A stretch of 64,000 nt of DNA from Bifidobacterium biavatii DSM 23969 (GCF_000741165.1 NZ_JGYN01000013.1:1-64000); one strand, 5' to 3'. Positions 54,499 to 63,393 are shown, counted from the stretch's first letter. A program made the numbers and translations. Notes: generated by a model from the letters alone, not told the origin.

Positions 54499-55314
54499 AT
54501 GGTCAGGTCCGACGCAATAGATAATGCGCAAAGTAGTGATGGCTCCAGCCATACCTCTTCAGGAACGGATCTGGAGCGCCGCAATCGGGCTGATGAGGGA
54601 GCGGCACTGCTTGGTCAGGCTCGTTTTGGACGTTATCTTGATGATGCCGCCGGCGATGTTGATCTTGCCATAGCCTTATGCCAGTGGAACCAACGATTCG
54701 CCGGCATACTCCATTCGCAGCTTGGCTATGTGGAGCTTGCTGTGCGCAACACACTGGATCGCCAACTACGCGAACTGTCCTTCCGGGAAAAAGGATCACA
54801 GGACTGGTGTCTTCCGGGCAACGCCCCGGATCTGGTCAACAGACTCATCCGAGGAACACTTCATGATGCCAATGATCGTGCACGAGCCGATGCTCGTCAG
54901 CGAGTACGCCGTGGTAGTCACCGTGCTAATGCGGAAGTCATCCATGACGACGTGCTCTCCCAGTTGATGTGGGGCACTTGGGTTAAGCTGATAGGCAACC
55001 CGGAAACCAGCGAAAAGACTTTGGACCAGCAAGAGCTGTGGATGACAGCCACTCGGAATGCTTTTCCTTATGCGTCTGATGGGGAAACTGGACGCATCAA
55101 AACCTCTCTTGGGCTGCAGTACATCCGTAGGGTACGAAACAACGAAGCGCATTACGACAACCTGTACAAGGAAGCGCGCAATGTCAACAAAATCATCGGT
55201 ACGTCCATGTCCCTGTTGAACTCAATCAACCCCGCGTTCACACAAAACTGGATAGATACGGCGGCGCTACGTCGCGCTGCCAGAGAATTGAACACGATCC
55301 TTTCTGCCAAGTGA
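54499..55314 (+). CDS. Abi-family protein with HEPN-type motif
   Basis: 271 residues, soluble. The centre reads LHSQLGYVELAVRNTLDRQL and the C-terminal part RVRNNEAHYDNLY, giving R-x4-H (Arg213-His218) in the manner of HEPN RNases and Abi_2/AbiD-type abortive-infection proteins. Such proteins kill or stall phage-infected cells by cleaving RNA. GGAGG precedes ATG 54499. It is monocistronic and less GC-rich than its neighbours, so likely acquired defence cargo. Antiphage activity is inferred. Confidence 0.72.
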   Translation: MVRSDAIDNAQSSDGSSHTSSGTDLERRNRADEGAALLGQARFGRYLDDAAGDVDLAIALCQWNQRFAGILHSQLGYVELAVRNTLDRQLRELSFREKGSQDWCLPGNAPDLVNRLIRGTLHDANDRARADARQRVRRGSHRANAEVIHDDVLSQLMWGTWVKLIGNPETSEKTLDQQELWMTATRNAFPYASDGETGRIKTSLGLQYIRRVRNNEAHYDNLYKEARNVNKIIGTSMSLLNSINPAFTQNWIDTAALRRAARELNTILSAK

Positions 55315-55370
55315 CAAAGCCACCCGCTCAGAGGTTTCTTCAAGACAGTTTTTCTGGTACGATTAAATAT

Positions 55371-55436
55371 GCCTGGACGGGGTGAGTCCCGTCTGTGACT
55401 TCGGAATGCCGGCTCCTTGAGCCGGCATTCTTGCTT
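55371..55436 (+). ncRNA. Candidate small RNA, copy 2
   Basis: GCCTGGACGGGGTGAGTC, hairpin GACGGG/CCCGTC, then terminator stem GAATGCCGGCTC/AGCCGGCATTC and TTGCTTT. Homologous to 34539-34593. Upstream GGTACGATTAAAT looks like a -10 region. It lies between the abi gene and tRNA-Lys. Confidence 0.55.
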
Positions 55437-55460
55437 TCAATGAGTCGTGCAGAAACAGAA

Positions 55461-55491
55461 AAACCCTTGGAAACATTGGCTTCCAAGGGTT
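55461..55491 (-). terminator. tRNA-Lys terminator hairpin
   Basis: AACCCTTGGAA / TTCCAAGGGTT on the 3' side of tRNA-Lys; homologous to 37212-37247. Confidence 0.75.
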
Positions 55492-55497
55492 GAACTG

Positions 55498-55570
55498 TGC
55501 CCCCTGTGGGATTCGAACCCACAACCCACAACTTAAAAGGATGCTGCTCTAACCGTTGAGCTAAAGGGGC
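55498..55570 (-). tRNA. tRNA-Lys (anticodon TTT)
   Basis: 73 nt on the minus strand: acceptor GCCCCTT/AGGGGGC, D arm AGCTC...GAGC, anticodon loop CTTTTAA, T arm GTGGGTTCGAATCCCAC. CCA is not encoded. The anticodon stem has a T-T mismatch at 30-40, also present in the left partial copy, so it may be an element-borne or slightly degenerate tRNA. Confidence 0.88.
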
Positions 55571-55627
55571 AACAGCACTAAGATACACACCTCCGCCAGA
55601 CAATCCAAAAATCGGCGTGGCGGGACG
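55523..55627 (-). repeat. 104-bp inverted repeat, right copy
   Basis: tRNA-Lys 5' half plus about 57 bp of upstream DNA, complementary to 37473-37576. These two copies bracket the T4SS region in inverse orientation. Confidence 0.9.
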
Positions 55628-55659
55628 AATTCACTGGGGAGACACTGGAACCTAACCTG

Positions 55660-56757
55660 TCAGCGTTCTTTGAAGTAGGTGAAAAGGTGTCGTTCTTTGA
55701 TGTGGAGGGTGGTGATGGTGGTGGCGAGTAGGTAGGCGGTGTTGGTGGTGATGGTGGTTTGTATGGCGTTGAGGGTGATGGCGGTTCGGTCGGTGGTGTC
55801 GATGAGGAGTCTGGCGGCGGTCATGTCGATGGGCAGGCTGATGGCGGTGGCGAGCAGGATGGTGATGCCGGTTTCGATGATGATCTGCGTGGCGAGTGCG
55901 GGTTTGGGGACGCCGCAGTGCAGTGCGGAGGCGATTTCGAGCCGGCGGCCGCGTATGAGGAGGTAGCCGATGGCGAGGGCGATGAGCGCGCCGCAGGCGG
56001 GCAGGATGCGTGTGGAGCGTTGCCGGTAGAGGGTTTGTCCGTCGAAGCCGTCGCCTTTGGTGGTGTTGAGCTGGCCGAGGGTGGGTGCGTCGTCGCCGGT
56101 GGTTTTCGCGTTCGGGGTGAGGGTGGACCATAGGGCGTTGCGGGTCTGGCTGGTTTGCGGCCAGGTCTTGGCCCAGCAGGCGTCGAACGTGCCGGTGGCG
56201 GGTGTTTCCTCCATGAGCGCGTACGCGTATCCGGGGGTGCGTCCGTCGTCGGGGTATTGGTAGACGCCCTTGACGTGCGCGGTGCGCCCGTCGGCGAGGC
56301 CGATCGTGCCACCGGTGGAGGTGCCGAGCGTTTCGGCGACTTGTTGGGAGGCGATCAGTCCGGTCGTGTTCGTGTCCTGTTTCGTGTCGAGGAGTCTGGC
56401 CAGTCCGGGGGTGATCTGGTAGAGGGGTGTGGTGGTGTCGGGCAGTGCGGCGAGGGTGAGCGGGTCCGTCGTACGGATCGCTCCGGCGGCTTGGACGTTC
56501 GTGAGGCTGGTGAGGCGTTCGCAGGATGCCGCGTCGATGCCGTCGGGCGCGTTGAGCACGAGGATGTCGGCCCCGGATTGCCGGTATGCGCTTGCCTGAT
56601 TAAGGATGGTCGAGCCGGCGGCGATGTCCATGACGCCCATGCCGGCGGCGGTCAGGGCCAGAGCGAGGACGGCCGGGGCGAGGCGGGCGGCGCCGCTGGT
56701 GATGGAGCGCCATGCCTCGGAGATGACGGAGGTTGCTTTCATCGTGGTGTGGTTCAT
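55660..56757 (-). CDS. FtsX-like ABC transporter permease
   Basis: 365 residues. A first membrane helix (about 25-47), a 200-residue extracellular domain (Thr-rich), and three helices near 255-355: the four-helix MacB/FtsX plan. The cytoplasmic turn RGRRLEIASALHCGVPK is typical. With the ATPase and adaptor next to it this forms an exporter or peptide-sensing complex. ATG 56755-56757 overlaps the ATPase stop. Confidence 0.8.
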   Translation of the reverse strand: MNHTTMKATSVISEAWRSITSGAARLAPAVLALALTAAGMGVMDIAAGSTILNQASAYRQSGADILVLNAPDGIDAASCERLTSLTNVQAAGAIRTTDPLTLAALPDTTTPLYQITPGLARLLDTKQDTNTTGLIASQQVAETLGTSTGGTIGLADGRTAHVKGVYQYPDDGRTPGYAYALMEETPATGTFDACWAKTWPQTSQTRNALWSTLTPNAKTTGDDAPTLGQLNTTKGDGFDGQTLYRQRSTRILPACGALIALAIGYLLIRGRRLEIASALHCGVPKPALATQIIIETGITILLATAISLPIDMTAARLLIDTTDRTAITLNAIQTTITTNTAYLLATTITTLHIKERHLFTYFKER

Positions 56758-57356
56758 TGGTAGTTCTTCAGGTCGATGATGTCGGTGCACGCGTCGCGCG
56801 TGTTCGGGTCGTGGGTGGAGACCACGACGATCGTGTCGTTGCGGGCGATACGGGAGAGGGATTCGCTGACCGTGGCCGCGGTGTGCATGTCGAGCTGGGC
56901 GGTGGGCTCGTCCACGAGCATGAGCGAGGGCTGGGCCGCGAACGCGCGGGCGAGCATGAGGCGCTGGGCCTCGCCGCCGGACAGTTCCGCGAACCTGCGG
57001 TCGGCGACCCGGGTCAGGTTGAACCGGTCCATGAGCGTGCGCGCCCGTTCCTCGGCCTCGCGGCGCGGGAGCCCCTTGGCGAGCAGGGGCAGGCTGACGT
57101 GGTCGATCGCGGTGCGTTGGGCCACGCCGTGCGGGTTCTGGAAGATCCAGCGCATCGATTCGATGCCCTGTCGGGTCACCTGGCCTGCGGCGGGCGTGGT
57201 CCAGCCGGCAATGATGCCGAGCAGCGTGGACTTGCCCGCGCCGCTCGGCCCGGTCAACGCGTACACGTGTCCGGGCACGAGGCTCGCGGTCAGATCGTGG
57301 AACAGGAGCGGACCGTCGGCGTACCGGTGGCCGACGTGGTCGAGGTCAACGCGCAT
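56754..57356 (-). CDS. ABC transporter ATP-binding protein
   Basis: 200 residues, a MacB/LolD-type ATPase. Walker A GPSGAGKST, signature LSGGEAQRL, Walker B LMLVDEPT and H-loop STHD are intact. It overlaps both neighbours (adaptor stop at 57346, permease start at 56757), so the three are one translational unit. Confidence 0.92.
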   Translation of the reverse strand: MRVDLDHVGHRYADGPLLFHDLTASLVPGHVYALTGPSGAGKSTLLGIIAGWTTPAAGQVTRQGIESMRWIFQNPHGVAQRTAIDHVSLPLLAKGLPRREAEERARTLMDRFNLTRVADRRFAELSGGEAQRLMLARAFAAQPSLMLVDEPTAQLDMHTAATVSESLSRIARNDTIVVVSTHDPNTRDACTDIIDLKNYQ

Positions 57357-58449
57357 CGCACGCCGCCTGTCCCGGATCGGCCTTGATGCGCGCGGGAGCC
57401 TTGCCGTCGATCGTGACCAGCGTGCGACCCAATGAGCTGCCGGCCACGTGCGCCTTGACGCTCGTGCCGTCGGTCGCCACCACGCATCCGTCGCTGCCCT
57501 TAAGCCCGGTGAGGGCGGACGCGGGCACCGAGTACACGCCGATCGGCTTTTTGAGCTTGTAGGTCACGGTCACGCTCGTAGTGTCCTCGCCGTCCTTGCG
57601 CGCGCCCGTGTACGTGGACCATCCCGCCATCGCCTGCAACGCGGCCGTGTCCGACACGATGCCGTCGTCGCCGATGGGATAGTCCTTGCCGTTGATCTCG
57701 ACCACGCGATCACCTTGGATGCGGTCGTCCGGCAGGGACGCGGCCTTGACCGACGCAACCCCGGCCAGGCCGCGGAACGCGGGCGAATCCGTCGAATCGC
57801 CGGTCACGGTCGAACCCAGCGACGCCGCGCACGACACGCTCATCGCCTGCGCGGGCAACCACACCGCCAACGCGCGGGAGAACGCGCCCTGCTGGACTCG
57901 GGCCGCCGCCGCGGCCGTGCCGGCGTTCGCCGCGTACAGGCGCCGCCACGCGTCCCACGTGGCCCAGTCGAACACGCCCGACCGAGAGCCGCCGTAGCCG
58001 AGCGCGGCCAGCTCGTCCTGCAACGCCGTCACGTCGTCGCCCTTGTCCCCGTACGCCAGATCACGATACAGGGGCGTGTCCGTGTGCAGGCTCATCAGCG
58101 GCGTACCGTCCACGTCGTACTCGTGCGACCCCGAACGCACCACCCCGTCCGCGGGACACGACGCGAACGTGACCCTGCCCGACACCGGGAACGCGACCCC
58201 GCTGGCCGGCGACGCCGTCACGTCCACGTTCAGGGAACGCGCGTCGTCGAACTCCTCCGACCCCAACACGAGACTCCCCGCATCCGTGGAAGCCGACAGG
58301 GACGGCGGCGTCACCGTCCGCTCCAACCCCACGGCCAGGCCCATGCCCGCCGCCAGACACGCGGCCATGCACGCCGCCACGAACCCCACGCCGTTCACCC
58401 GCCGACGCGTGCGGGCGCTGTTCTTTCCCGATCGAAACACGAGCATCAC
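57346..58449 (-). CDS. Periplasmic adaptor / peptidoglycan-binding-like protein
   Basis: 367 residues. One N-terminal membrane helix (residues 22-42) and an extracellular part with a PGBD-like segment (DKGDDVTALQDELAALGYGG, residues 133-152) and a beta-rich end (IGVYSVPASALTG, then VVATDGTSVKAHV) like HlyD/MFP proteins. This combination with a MacB-like ATPase and FtsX-like permease is common in actinobacterial three-part exporters. Nothing shows the substrate. Confidence 0.75.
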   Translation of the reverse strand: MMLVFRSGKNSARTRRRVNGVGFVAACMAACLAAGMGLAVGLERTVTPPSLSASTDAGSLVLGSEEFDDARSLNVDVTASPASGVAFPVSGRVTFASCPADGVVRSGSHEYDVDGTPLMSLHTDTPLYRDLAYGDKGDDVTALQDELAALGYGGSRSGVFDWATWDAWRRLYAANAGTAAAAARVQQGAFSRALAVWLPAQAMSVSCAASLGSTVTGDSTDSPAFRGLAGVASVKAASLPDDRIQGDRVVEINGKDYPIGDDGIVSDTAALQAMAGWSTYTGARKDGEDTTSVTVTYKLKKPIGVYSVPASALTGLKGSDGCVVATDGTSVKAHVAGSSLGRTLVTIDGKAPARIKADPGQAACDAR

Positions 58450-58456
58450 CCCTCCT

Positions 58457-59098
58457 CTACTTGCCCGGGTTCGCCAGGCACTGGGAGAACGCGTCCGACG
58501 ACGTGTCCAGCTTCGACGACCCCTCGGGCTTGCCCATCTCGGTCAGGTAATCCTGCTTCGTGAACGAATCAGGCACCAGCTTGCGTCGTTTCAGACACCC
58601 CACGACAAGTTCGATCTCGTCCGCGTTCGACGGGTTCTGCACCATCCGCTCGTACAGGTCGCGGATCTGCAGGTTCGTGCCCTTCGCGCACGCCATGCTG
58701 TCCTCGTTCGCCTTGGCCGAATCGTAATTATCGTCCGTGTTCATGTGCTCCTGCATCAACCCGGTGGACTGGTCCGTGTCGAACTCCACGTCATCGCCCT
58801 TGGCGGCCATGCACTCCTGGTACTTCTCGTTCGCCTCGCGGTAATCCGACTCGCTGATCCTGCCCGCCTTGACCGCGCGCTCCAACACCCCGCGCTCGAA
58901 ATCGCTCGACGCCGACTGCAACGCCTGCTTCAACTCCGCCTCATACGACGACGATCCGGAAGACGACGAAGACGAGGAGGAACCCCCATCCGACGAGCCG
59001 GCATTCCCGGAACCCGGCATCGAACACGCCCCCAAACCCAACACCACCGACAACACACCGGCAGCCGCAGCCACGCGCAGCATCCGCTTCGACAGCAT
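58457..59098 (-). CDS. Lipoprotein of the ABC/two-component cluster
   Basis: 213 residues. Signal peptide with lipobox LGLGACS (Cys about residue 25), a Ser/Gly linker, then a helical domain with four cysteines (YQECMAAKG, SMACAKG, VVGCLKRRK, FSQCLANPG). AAAGGAG lies nine bases before ATG 59098. Family not recognised by name. It is probably a surface sensor or substrate-capturing part of the exporter, divergent from the response regulator. Confidence 0.8.
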   Translation of the reverse strand: MLSKRMLRVAAAAGVLSVVLGLGACSMPGSGNAGSSDGGSSSSSSSSGSSSYEAELKQALQSASSDFERGVLERAVKAGRISESDYREANEKYQECMAAKGDDVEFDTDQSTGLMQEHMNTDDNYDSAKANEDSMACAKGTNLQIRDLYERMVQNPSNADEIELVVGCLKRRKLVPDSFTKQDYLTEMGKPEGSSKLDTSSDAFSQCLANPGK

Positions 59099-59271
59099 GA
59101 TGATGTGCTCCTTTCGTTTGAACATTGACTTGACGGGAACACACCGTAGAAGCCGGTTCGATGGGATTTGGCGGTTCCGACCCGGTTCCGACCGTTTTTG
59201 ACCGATTTCCGACCTCGTTCGCCACGGCCGATATGATGTGCCGCAACCAACCAACCGGAAAGGAGACGTCG

Positions 59272-59928
59272 ATGCGCGTGCTGGTCGTCGAAGACAACGT
59301 GAACCTCGCCGACGTGGTCGGCATGGGCTTGCGCATGAAGGGCTTCGACACGACGGTCATCTACGACGGACGTGACGCGATCGACGAACTGGACGACAGC
59401 CGGTGGGATCTGCTGATCCTCGACCGTGACCTGCCCGGCGTGCACGGCGACGAGATCTGCCGGCGGCTGCGGGCGCGACATGACCCCGTCCACATCCTCA
59501 TGCTCACCGCCGCTTCCCGCACCAACGACATCGTGCAAGGCCTGGGACTGGGCGCGGACGACTACCTGACCAAGCCGTTCGCGTACGCGGAACTGCTCGC
59601 CCGCGTCGAAGCCGTCCAACGCCGACTCGGTCTGGCCGATACGGGACCGTTCGTGCGGGGCGGCTTCCGGGCCGATTTCCACACCGGCGACATCAGCATG
59701 AACGGCGAACCACTGCGATTCGGCCAACGCGAGCTCGCCGTGCTGCGCATGCTGGTGGAGGCGCACGGCGCGGTGGTCGGCGTCGACCGGCTGTACGACG
59801 AGGTCTGGCAGGACGACCACGCGCATGCGAAAAGCATCGTCAAAAGCACCGTGTACACGCTACGGTCCAAGATCGGCGACCCGAACCTCATCGAGACCGT
59901 ACCCGGACAGGGATACCGCATACCATGA
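59272..59928 (+). CDS. OmpR-family response regulator
   Basis: 218 residues. Receiver domain with acidic pair ED (7-8), phospho-acceptor Asp51 (LILDRD), Thr79 and Lys101 (LTKPF), then an OmpR/PhoB winged helix (residues 125-215, ending TVPGQGYRIP). GGAAAGGAG precedes ATG 59272. The stop overlaps the kinase start. It most likely controls the divergent lipoprotein-adaptor-ABC operon. Confidence 0.93.
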   Translation: MRVLVVEDNVNLADVVGMGLRMKGFDTTVIYDGRDAIDELDDSRWDLLILDRDLPGVHGDEICRRLRARHDPVHILMLTAASRTNDIVQGLGLGADDYLTKPFAYAELLARVEAVQRRLGLADTGPFVRGGFRADFHTGDISMNGEPLRFGQRELAVLRMLVEAHGAVVGVDRLYDEVWQDDHAHAKSIVKSTVYTLRSKIGDPNLIETVPGQGYRIP

Positions 59929-61208
59929 GCCGGCAGCACACCACACGCAAGCCGCGGCCGCGCATTCTCCGCCCCTCGCAATGGTCGACGCGAAGCCGTC
60001 TGACCGCCACGATCATCATCGCGTTCCTGCTGCTGACGGCCGCCGTCACCACCGGCACATTCCTCATCGTGGACCGGCAGCTGTCCACCATAACGGTCGG
60101 CGGCATCGACACGAGCATGGACTCCGACACCGCGGACGAGTCGCTCCGCCAGCCGTCATCGCACGATCCCGACGGCGACGATTCCGGCTACACGTCCATT
60201 CACGTCAACCAGGACAGGGGAGACGGACTGTCGCTCAAGGCGACGGCGGGCGACAACCGGACGCGTGATCTCATGCTCGCCACGACCATCGCGCCGATCC
60301 TCACGTTCGGCGTGCTGGCGGCCATCCTCACCTGGACCATAGCCACCAACAGCCAGAAGCGCATCAACACGGTGGCCAAGCAGATCACGAACGCGGACGG
60401 GCCACTATCCGCACGCCACGCCGTCAGCATCCCGGAACGCAACGACGAGGCCACGACCATAGTCCACGCCTATAACGCCATGCTCCACGATCTGAACGAT
60501 GCCATCGAACGGGAGCAACAGTTCATCGCCAACGCATCCCACGAACTGAAGAACCCGCTCGCCGCCACCTCGGCCGCCCTCGAAATACCACTCGACGCGG
60601 GACTGTTCGACGACGCGACCCGCCCATTCGTGCAAAAGGCGCTCGATGCCAACCGCAGCGGAACGGCGCTCGTGCTCCGACTGCTCGAACTCGCCCGCAT
60701 CCAACACCTCGACCACACGGACCTCACCAGCATCGATCTCGCCGACATCGTCTTGGATGTTCTCGGCAAGGAGCATGACGCCCTTGCCCCACTGACGGTA
60801 ACGACATCGCTCATGCCCGCAACACTATCGGCGGACCGCATGCTCATCAACCAACTGGCCACGAACCTCATCCTCAACGCCGCGCAACACAACATACCCG
60901 GCGGCAGCATCGGCATCACCACCGCAACCAACCATGACGACGGCAACGGCAACGACTACGCGACGCTCACCATCGCCAACACCGGCAAAGACCTCACCCA
61001 GATCGACCCGACGGAACTGCTCGCCACATTCAACCGCGGACCGGACAGCAGAATCAGCAACCGACACGGCACACCCAACCACGGGCTCGGCCTATCCATC
61101 TGCGACGAAATCGTCCGACTCCACCACGGCACCATGAACCTGCACGCCAACCCGCACGGAGGCTTGACCGTCACCGTACGACTGCCGATAGAGTGTGCCG
61201 GCCAGTAG
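59925..61208 (+). CDS. Sensor histidine kinase
   Basis: 427 residues. Two membrane helices (about 24-46 and 120-142) flank an extracellular sensor of about 75 residues; a HAMP-like region follows; His206 in NASHELKNPLAAT is the phosphorylation site; N-box NLILNAAQHN and G-box HGLGLSI are intact. Paired with the preceding regulator by ATGA overlap. The small extracellular domain and ABC neighbours suggest sensing of envelope-active peptides. Convergent with virD4. Confidence 0.92.
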   Translation: MSRQHTTRKPRPRILRPSQWSTRSRLTATIIIAFLLLTAAVTTGTFLIVDRQLSTITVGGIDTSMDSDTADESLRQPSSHDPDGDDSGYTSIHVNQDRGDGLSLKATAGDNRTRDLMLATTIAPILTFGVLAAILTWTIATNSQKRINTVAKQITNADGPLSARHAVSIPERNDEATTIVHAYNAMLHDLNDAIEREQQFIANASHELKNPLAATSAALEIPLDAGLFDDATRPFVQKALDANRSGTALVLRLLELARIQHLDHTDLTSIDLADIVLDVLGKEHDALAPLTVTTSLMPATLSADRMLINQLATNLILNAAQHNIPGGSIGITTATNHDDGNGNDYATLTIANTGKDLTQIDPTELLATFNRGPDSRISNRHGTPNHGLGLSICDEIVRLHHGTMNLHANPHGGLTVTVRLPIECAGQ

Positions 61209-61294
61209 TTTTTCTGTATTTATGTATGTAAAGAAACAAAGAATCAAAGAAACACTGCTGACGTGGCCGCTTGCCATGTTGCGACGAGGGCGCA

Positions 61295-62977
61295 TTACAT
61301 CGGTATCTTGCGGCTGCGGAACGGGCGGACGCCGCGCAGGATGTAGATGCACTCGTCGGTGGGCAGCAGGCCGAGCTCGTCGGGCTGCATGAGCTCGCGC
61401 TTGGTGCGCCGCCAGCTCACGCTGTACGAGCCGTTGACGCCCTTGCTTTCACTGTCGTCCATGACGTCGATGGTCTGGGAGCCCAATCGTTTGGACACCC
61501 ATTCGAGCGTGCTGGTTTCAGTACCGCCAAGGAAGAGCATCGAGTCGCAGTTGCCGACGATGGTCTCCCAATCATCGCGGTACATGGCCTTGCCCTGCGC
61601 GTAGTTCTGGATGATGACCGAGCAGGAGATGTTCCGGCTGCGGATGGTGGCGATGAGCCGCTGGAAGTTCGGGATACGACCGACGTTCGCAAACTCGTCG
61701 AGGAAGCAGTGCACCGGCAATCGCCGCGCCGAACAGTCGGAGATGTTCGCATGATCGGCCTGATACACGTTGGACTCGAACAGGCATTGGTAGAGGATCG
61801 CCGCGAGGAACGAGAACGTGTTCTCCGTATCCGGCAGGGCGAGGAACACGGCGGTCGGTCGCAAAGCGATCTCATCCAGCCGCATGTCGTCGCCGGACAG
61901 GATGCGTCGCACGCTACCGACCTGCAATGGGGCGAGTCTGACGCCCAGGGAGATGATGATTGACTTCTTCGTCTCGCCGGCTCCCTGCTGGAATTTGCGG
62001 TACTGGCGTGCGGCGAAGTCCAGGCCTTCCAGCGTCTGCCGTGATTCGGCGTCATGCCGGCCGGGGTTTGCATGGTATTCGGCGACGAGTTCACGCGCCG
62101 CGTCGAACATGAGATCCACATCGGATTGCATGGTTTCGTCCGCTTCGCTGGCTTCCATCCGGTCGAGCATGTCCGTGACCCGGTTCAGATCCGGCTCGTC
62201 CTCGGAGAACCGCACCCATGCGATGAGCGCGTTCAACAGGTTGCGTTCGGCGCGTTCCCAGAACCCGTCGCCGTTGCCGGGCTGCCGGTTGTTTCCGGCC
62301 GTGTTCGTGATGATGTTTTCCGTCAGACGCAGGATGCCGGCTTCTGGGTCGGCCGGGTTGAGGTAGCGCATCGGATTGAACCGGTCGGAACGTTCAAGAT
62401 CGATGAGATTCAGACAATGGATCGCGTATCCTTTGCCGCGCAGCAGCTCGCCGACCTCATTCTGTATTTCGCCTTTGGGATCGGTGATCGCATACGACAT
62501 GTTCGCCTGCCGCAGGTTCGGCAGCACATACCGTCGGGTCTTGCCGGAACCGGACGAGCCGATCGCCAGCACGTTCAGGTTGCGTTTCGTCACCCGCCCA
62601 TCAATGCCCAGTGATTCCGTTGCGGTCATCAGCAGATCTCGCCGGCCGCCTTGCCTGAACGGTTTGATGTCGGCCGGCGTGCCCCACTTGGCCGAGCCGT
62701 GCTCCTCACCCTCGCGGAGATCACGTCGCATCGACCACCGATACAGCCATGCCAATCCGACGGCGGCGACCGCGCCCAGTCCGGCAAGAAGATCGACCTG
62801 GTGCAGGGACAGAAACAGCGGGCGTTCCGTTATCCCGATGAACATCCGGTCGATGATTTCGCTGATGGACAGGCCGGCCGTCATGTCGCCGCGCACTTGC
62901 AGGCACACGCGATTGCCGAGGTAGAGCAGCAGGCAGGCGGACAATATCGTCAGACAGATTACGGGGAAACGCTTCAT
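61295..62977 (-). CDS. VirD4/TcpA-type conjugation coupling protein
   Basis: 560 residues. Two N-terminal membrane helices (about 5-27, 60-82), Walker A GSSGSGKTR near residue 140, SYAITDPKGE and Walker B CFLDEFANVGRIPNF near 420 identify a VirD4/TraG ATPase. It brings the relaxase-DNA complex to the T4SS channel. It is on the opposite strand from virB4 and 10 kb away, unusual for such elements, where virD4 is normally upstream in the same direction. It overlaps the next gene upstream. Confidence 0.93.
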   Translation of the reverse strand: MKRFPVICLTILSACLLLYLGNRVCLQVRGDMTAGLSISEIIDRMFIGITERPLFLSLHQVDLLAGLGAVAAVGLAWLYRWSMRRDLREGEEHGSAKWGTPADIKPFRQGGRRDLLMTATESLGIDGRVTKRNLNVLAIGSSGSGKTRRYVLPNLRQANMSYAITDPKGEIQNEVGELLRGKGYAIHCLNLIDLERSDRFNPMRYLNPADPEAGILRLTENIITNTAGNNRQPGNGDGFWERAERNLLNALIAWVRFSEDEPDLNRVTDMLDRMEASEADETMQSDVDLMFDAARELVAEYHANPGRHDAESRQTLEGLDFAARQYRKFQQGAGETKKSIIISLGVRLAPLQVGSVRRILSGDDMRLDEIALRPTAVFLALPDTENTFSFLAAILYQCLFESNVYQADHANISDCSARRLPVHCFLDEFANVGRIPNFQRLIATIRSRNISCSVIIQNYAQGKAMYRDDWETIVGNCDSMLFLGGTETSTLEWVSKRLGSQTIDVMDDSESKGVNGSYSVSWRRTKRELMQPDELGLLPTDECIYILRGVRPFRSRKIPM

Positions 62978-63393
62978 CGCACCGCGCCTTCCATTAGTCG
63001 CGCACGCTGCTCCGACTGTTTGCGTTGTAACCGTTCATTGGTGCGACGCCTTAGTGATTCCAGCACCATCTCACGGGTAAGTGATGCAGCATCCTGGTTC
63101 GGTTGGGACGTGGCCTGAGACTCCGTCGCATTCGGCAGCAGTTCGGCGGCGAGTGGTGTGACTGAGATCCGACGGCCGCCGTTCGATGAGCCGGCGCCCG
63201 TATTTTCCGTCATTGTTTCGCCTGACGCAGATGCCACCCCACAAAGGTTATCCACAGAGTTATCCACAGAGTTATCCACACAATCGATGACGAGCATGTT
63301 CGTTCCGTGCCATTCAATGCTGGATGCCTCGTGCTCCCCGCACATCAGTCGGTCAAGCCGTGTGAGCGTCATTGACATGTTCCGCTCGATCAT
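62974..63393 (-). CDS. Hypothetical protein with embedded DnaA boxes
   Basis: 139 residues, not recognised. The N-terminal 45 and the basic helical C-terminus (MVLESLRRRTNERLQRKQSE) look folded; the middle is a Ser/Thr linker. DNSVDNSVDN (residues 40-49) is encoded by three tandem TTATCCACA boxes. Overlaps virD4 and the SSB-like gene by four bases each. Likely a transfer or replication accessory protein. Confidence 0.7.
   Translation of the reverse strand: MIERNMSMTLTRLDRLMCGEHEASSIEWHGTNMLVIDCVDNSVDNSVDNLCGVASASGETMTENTGAGSSNGGRRISVTPLAAELLPNATESQATSQPNQDAASLTREMVLESLRRRTNERLQRKQSEQRARLMEGAVR
63247..63281. promoter_or_regulatory. Three DnaA boxes at 12-bp spacing within a gene
   Basis: TTATCCACA repeated three times with AGAG-type spacers, period 12 bp, starting close to 63247. 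It may be an element replication origin component embedded in coding DNA. Confidence 0.65.
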
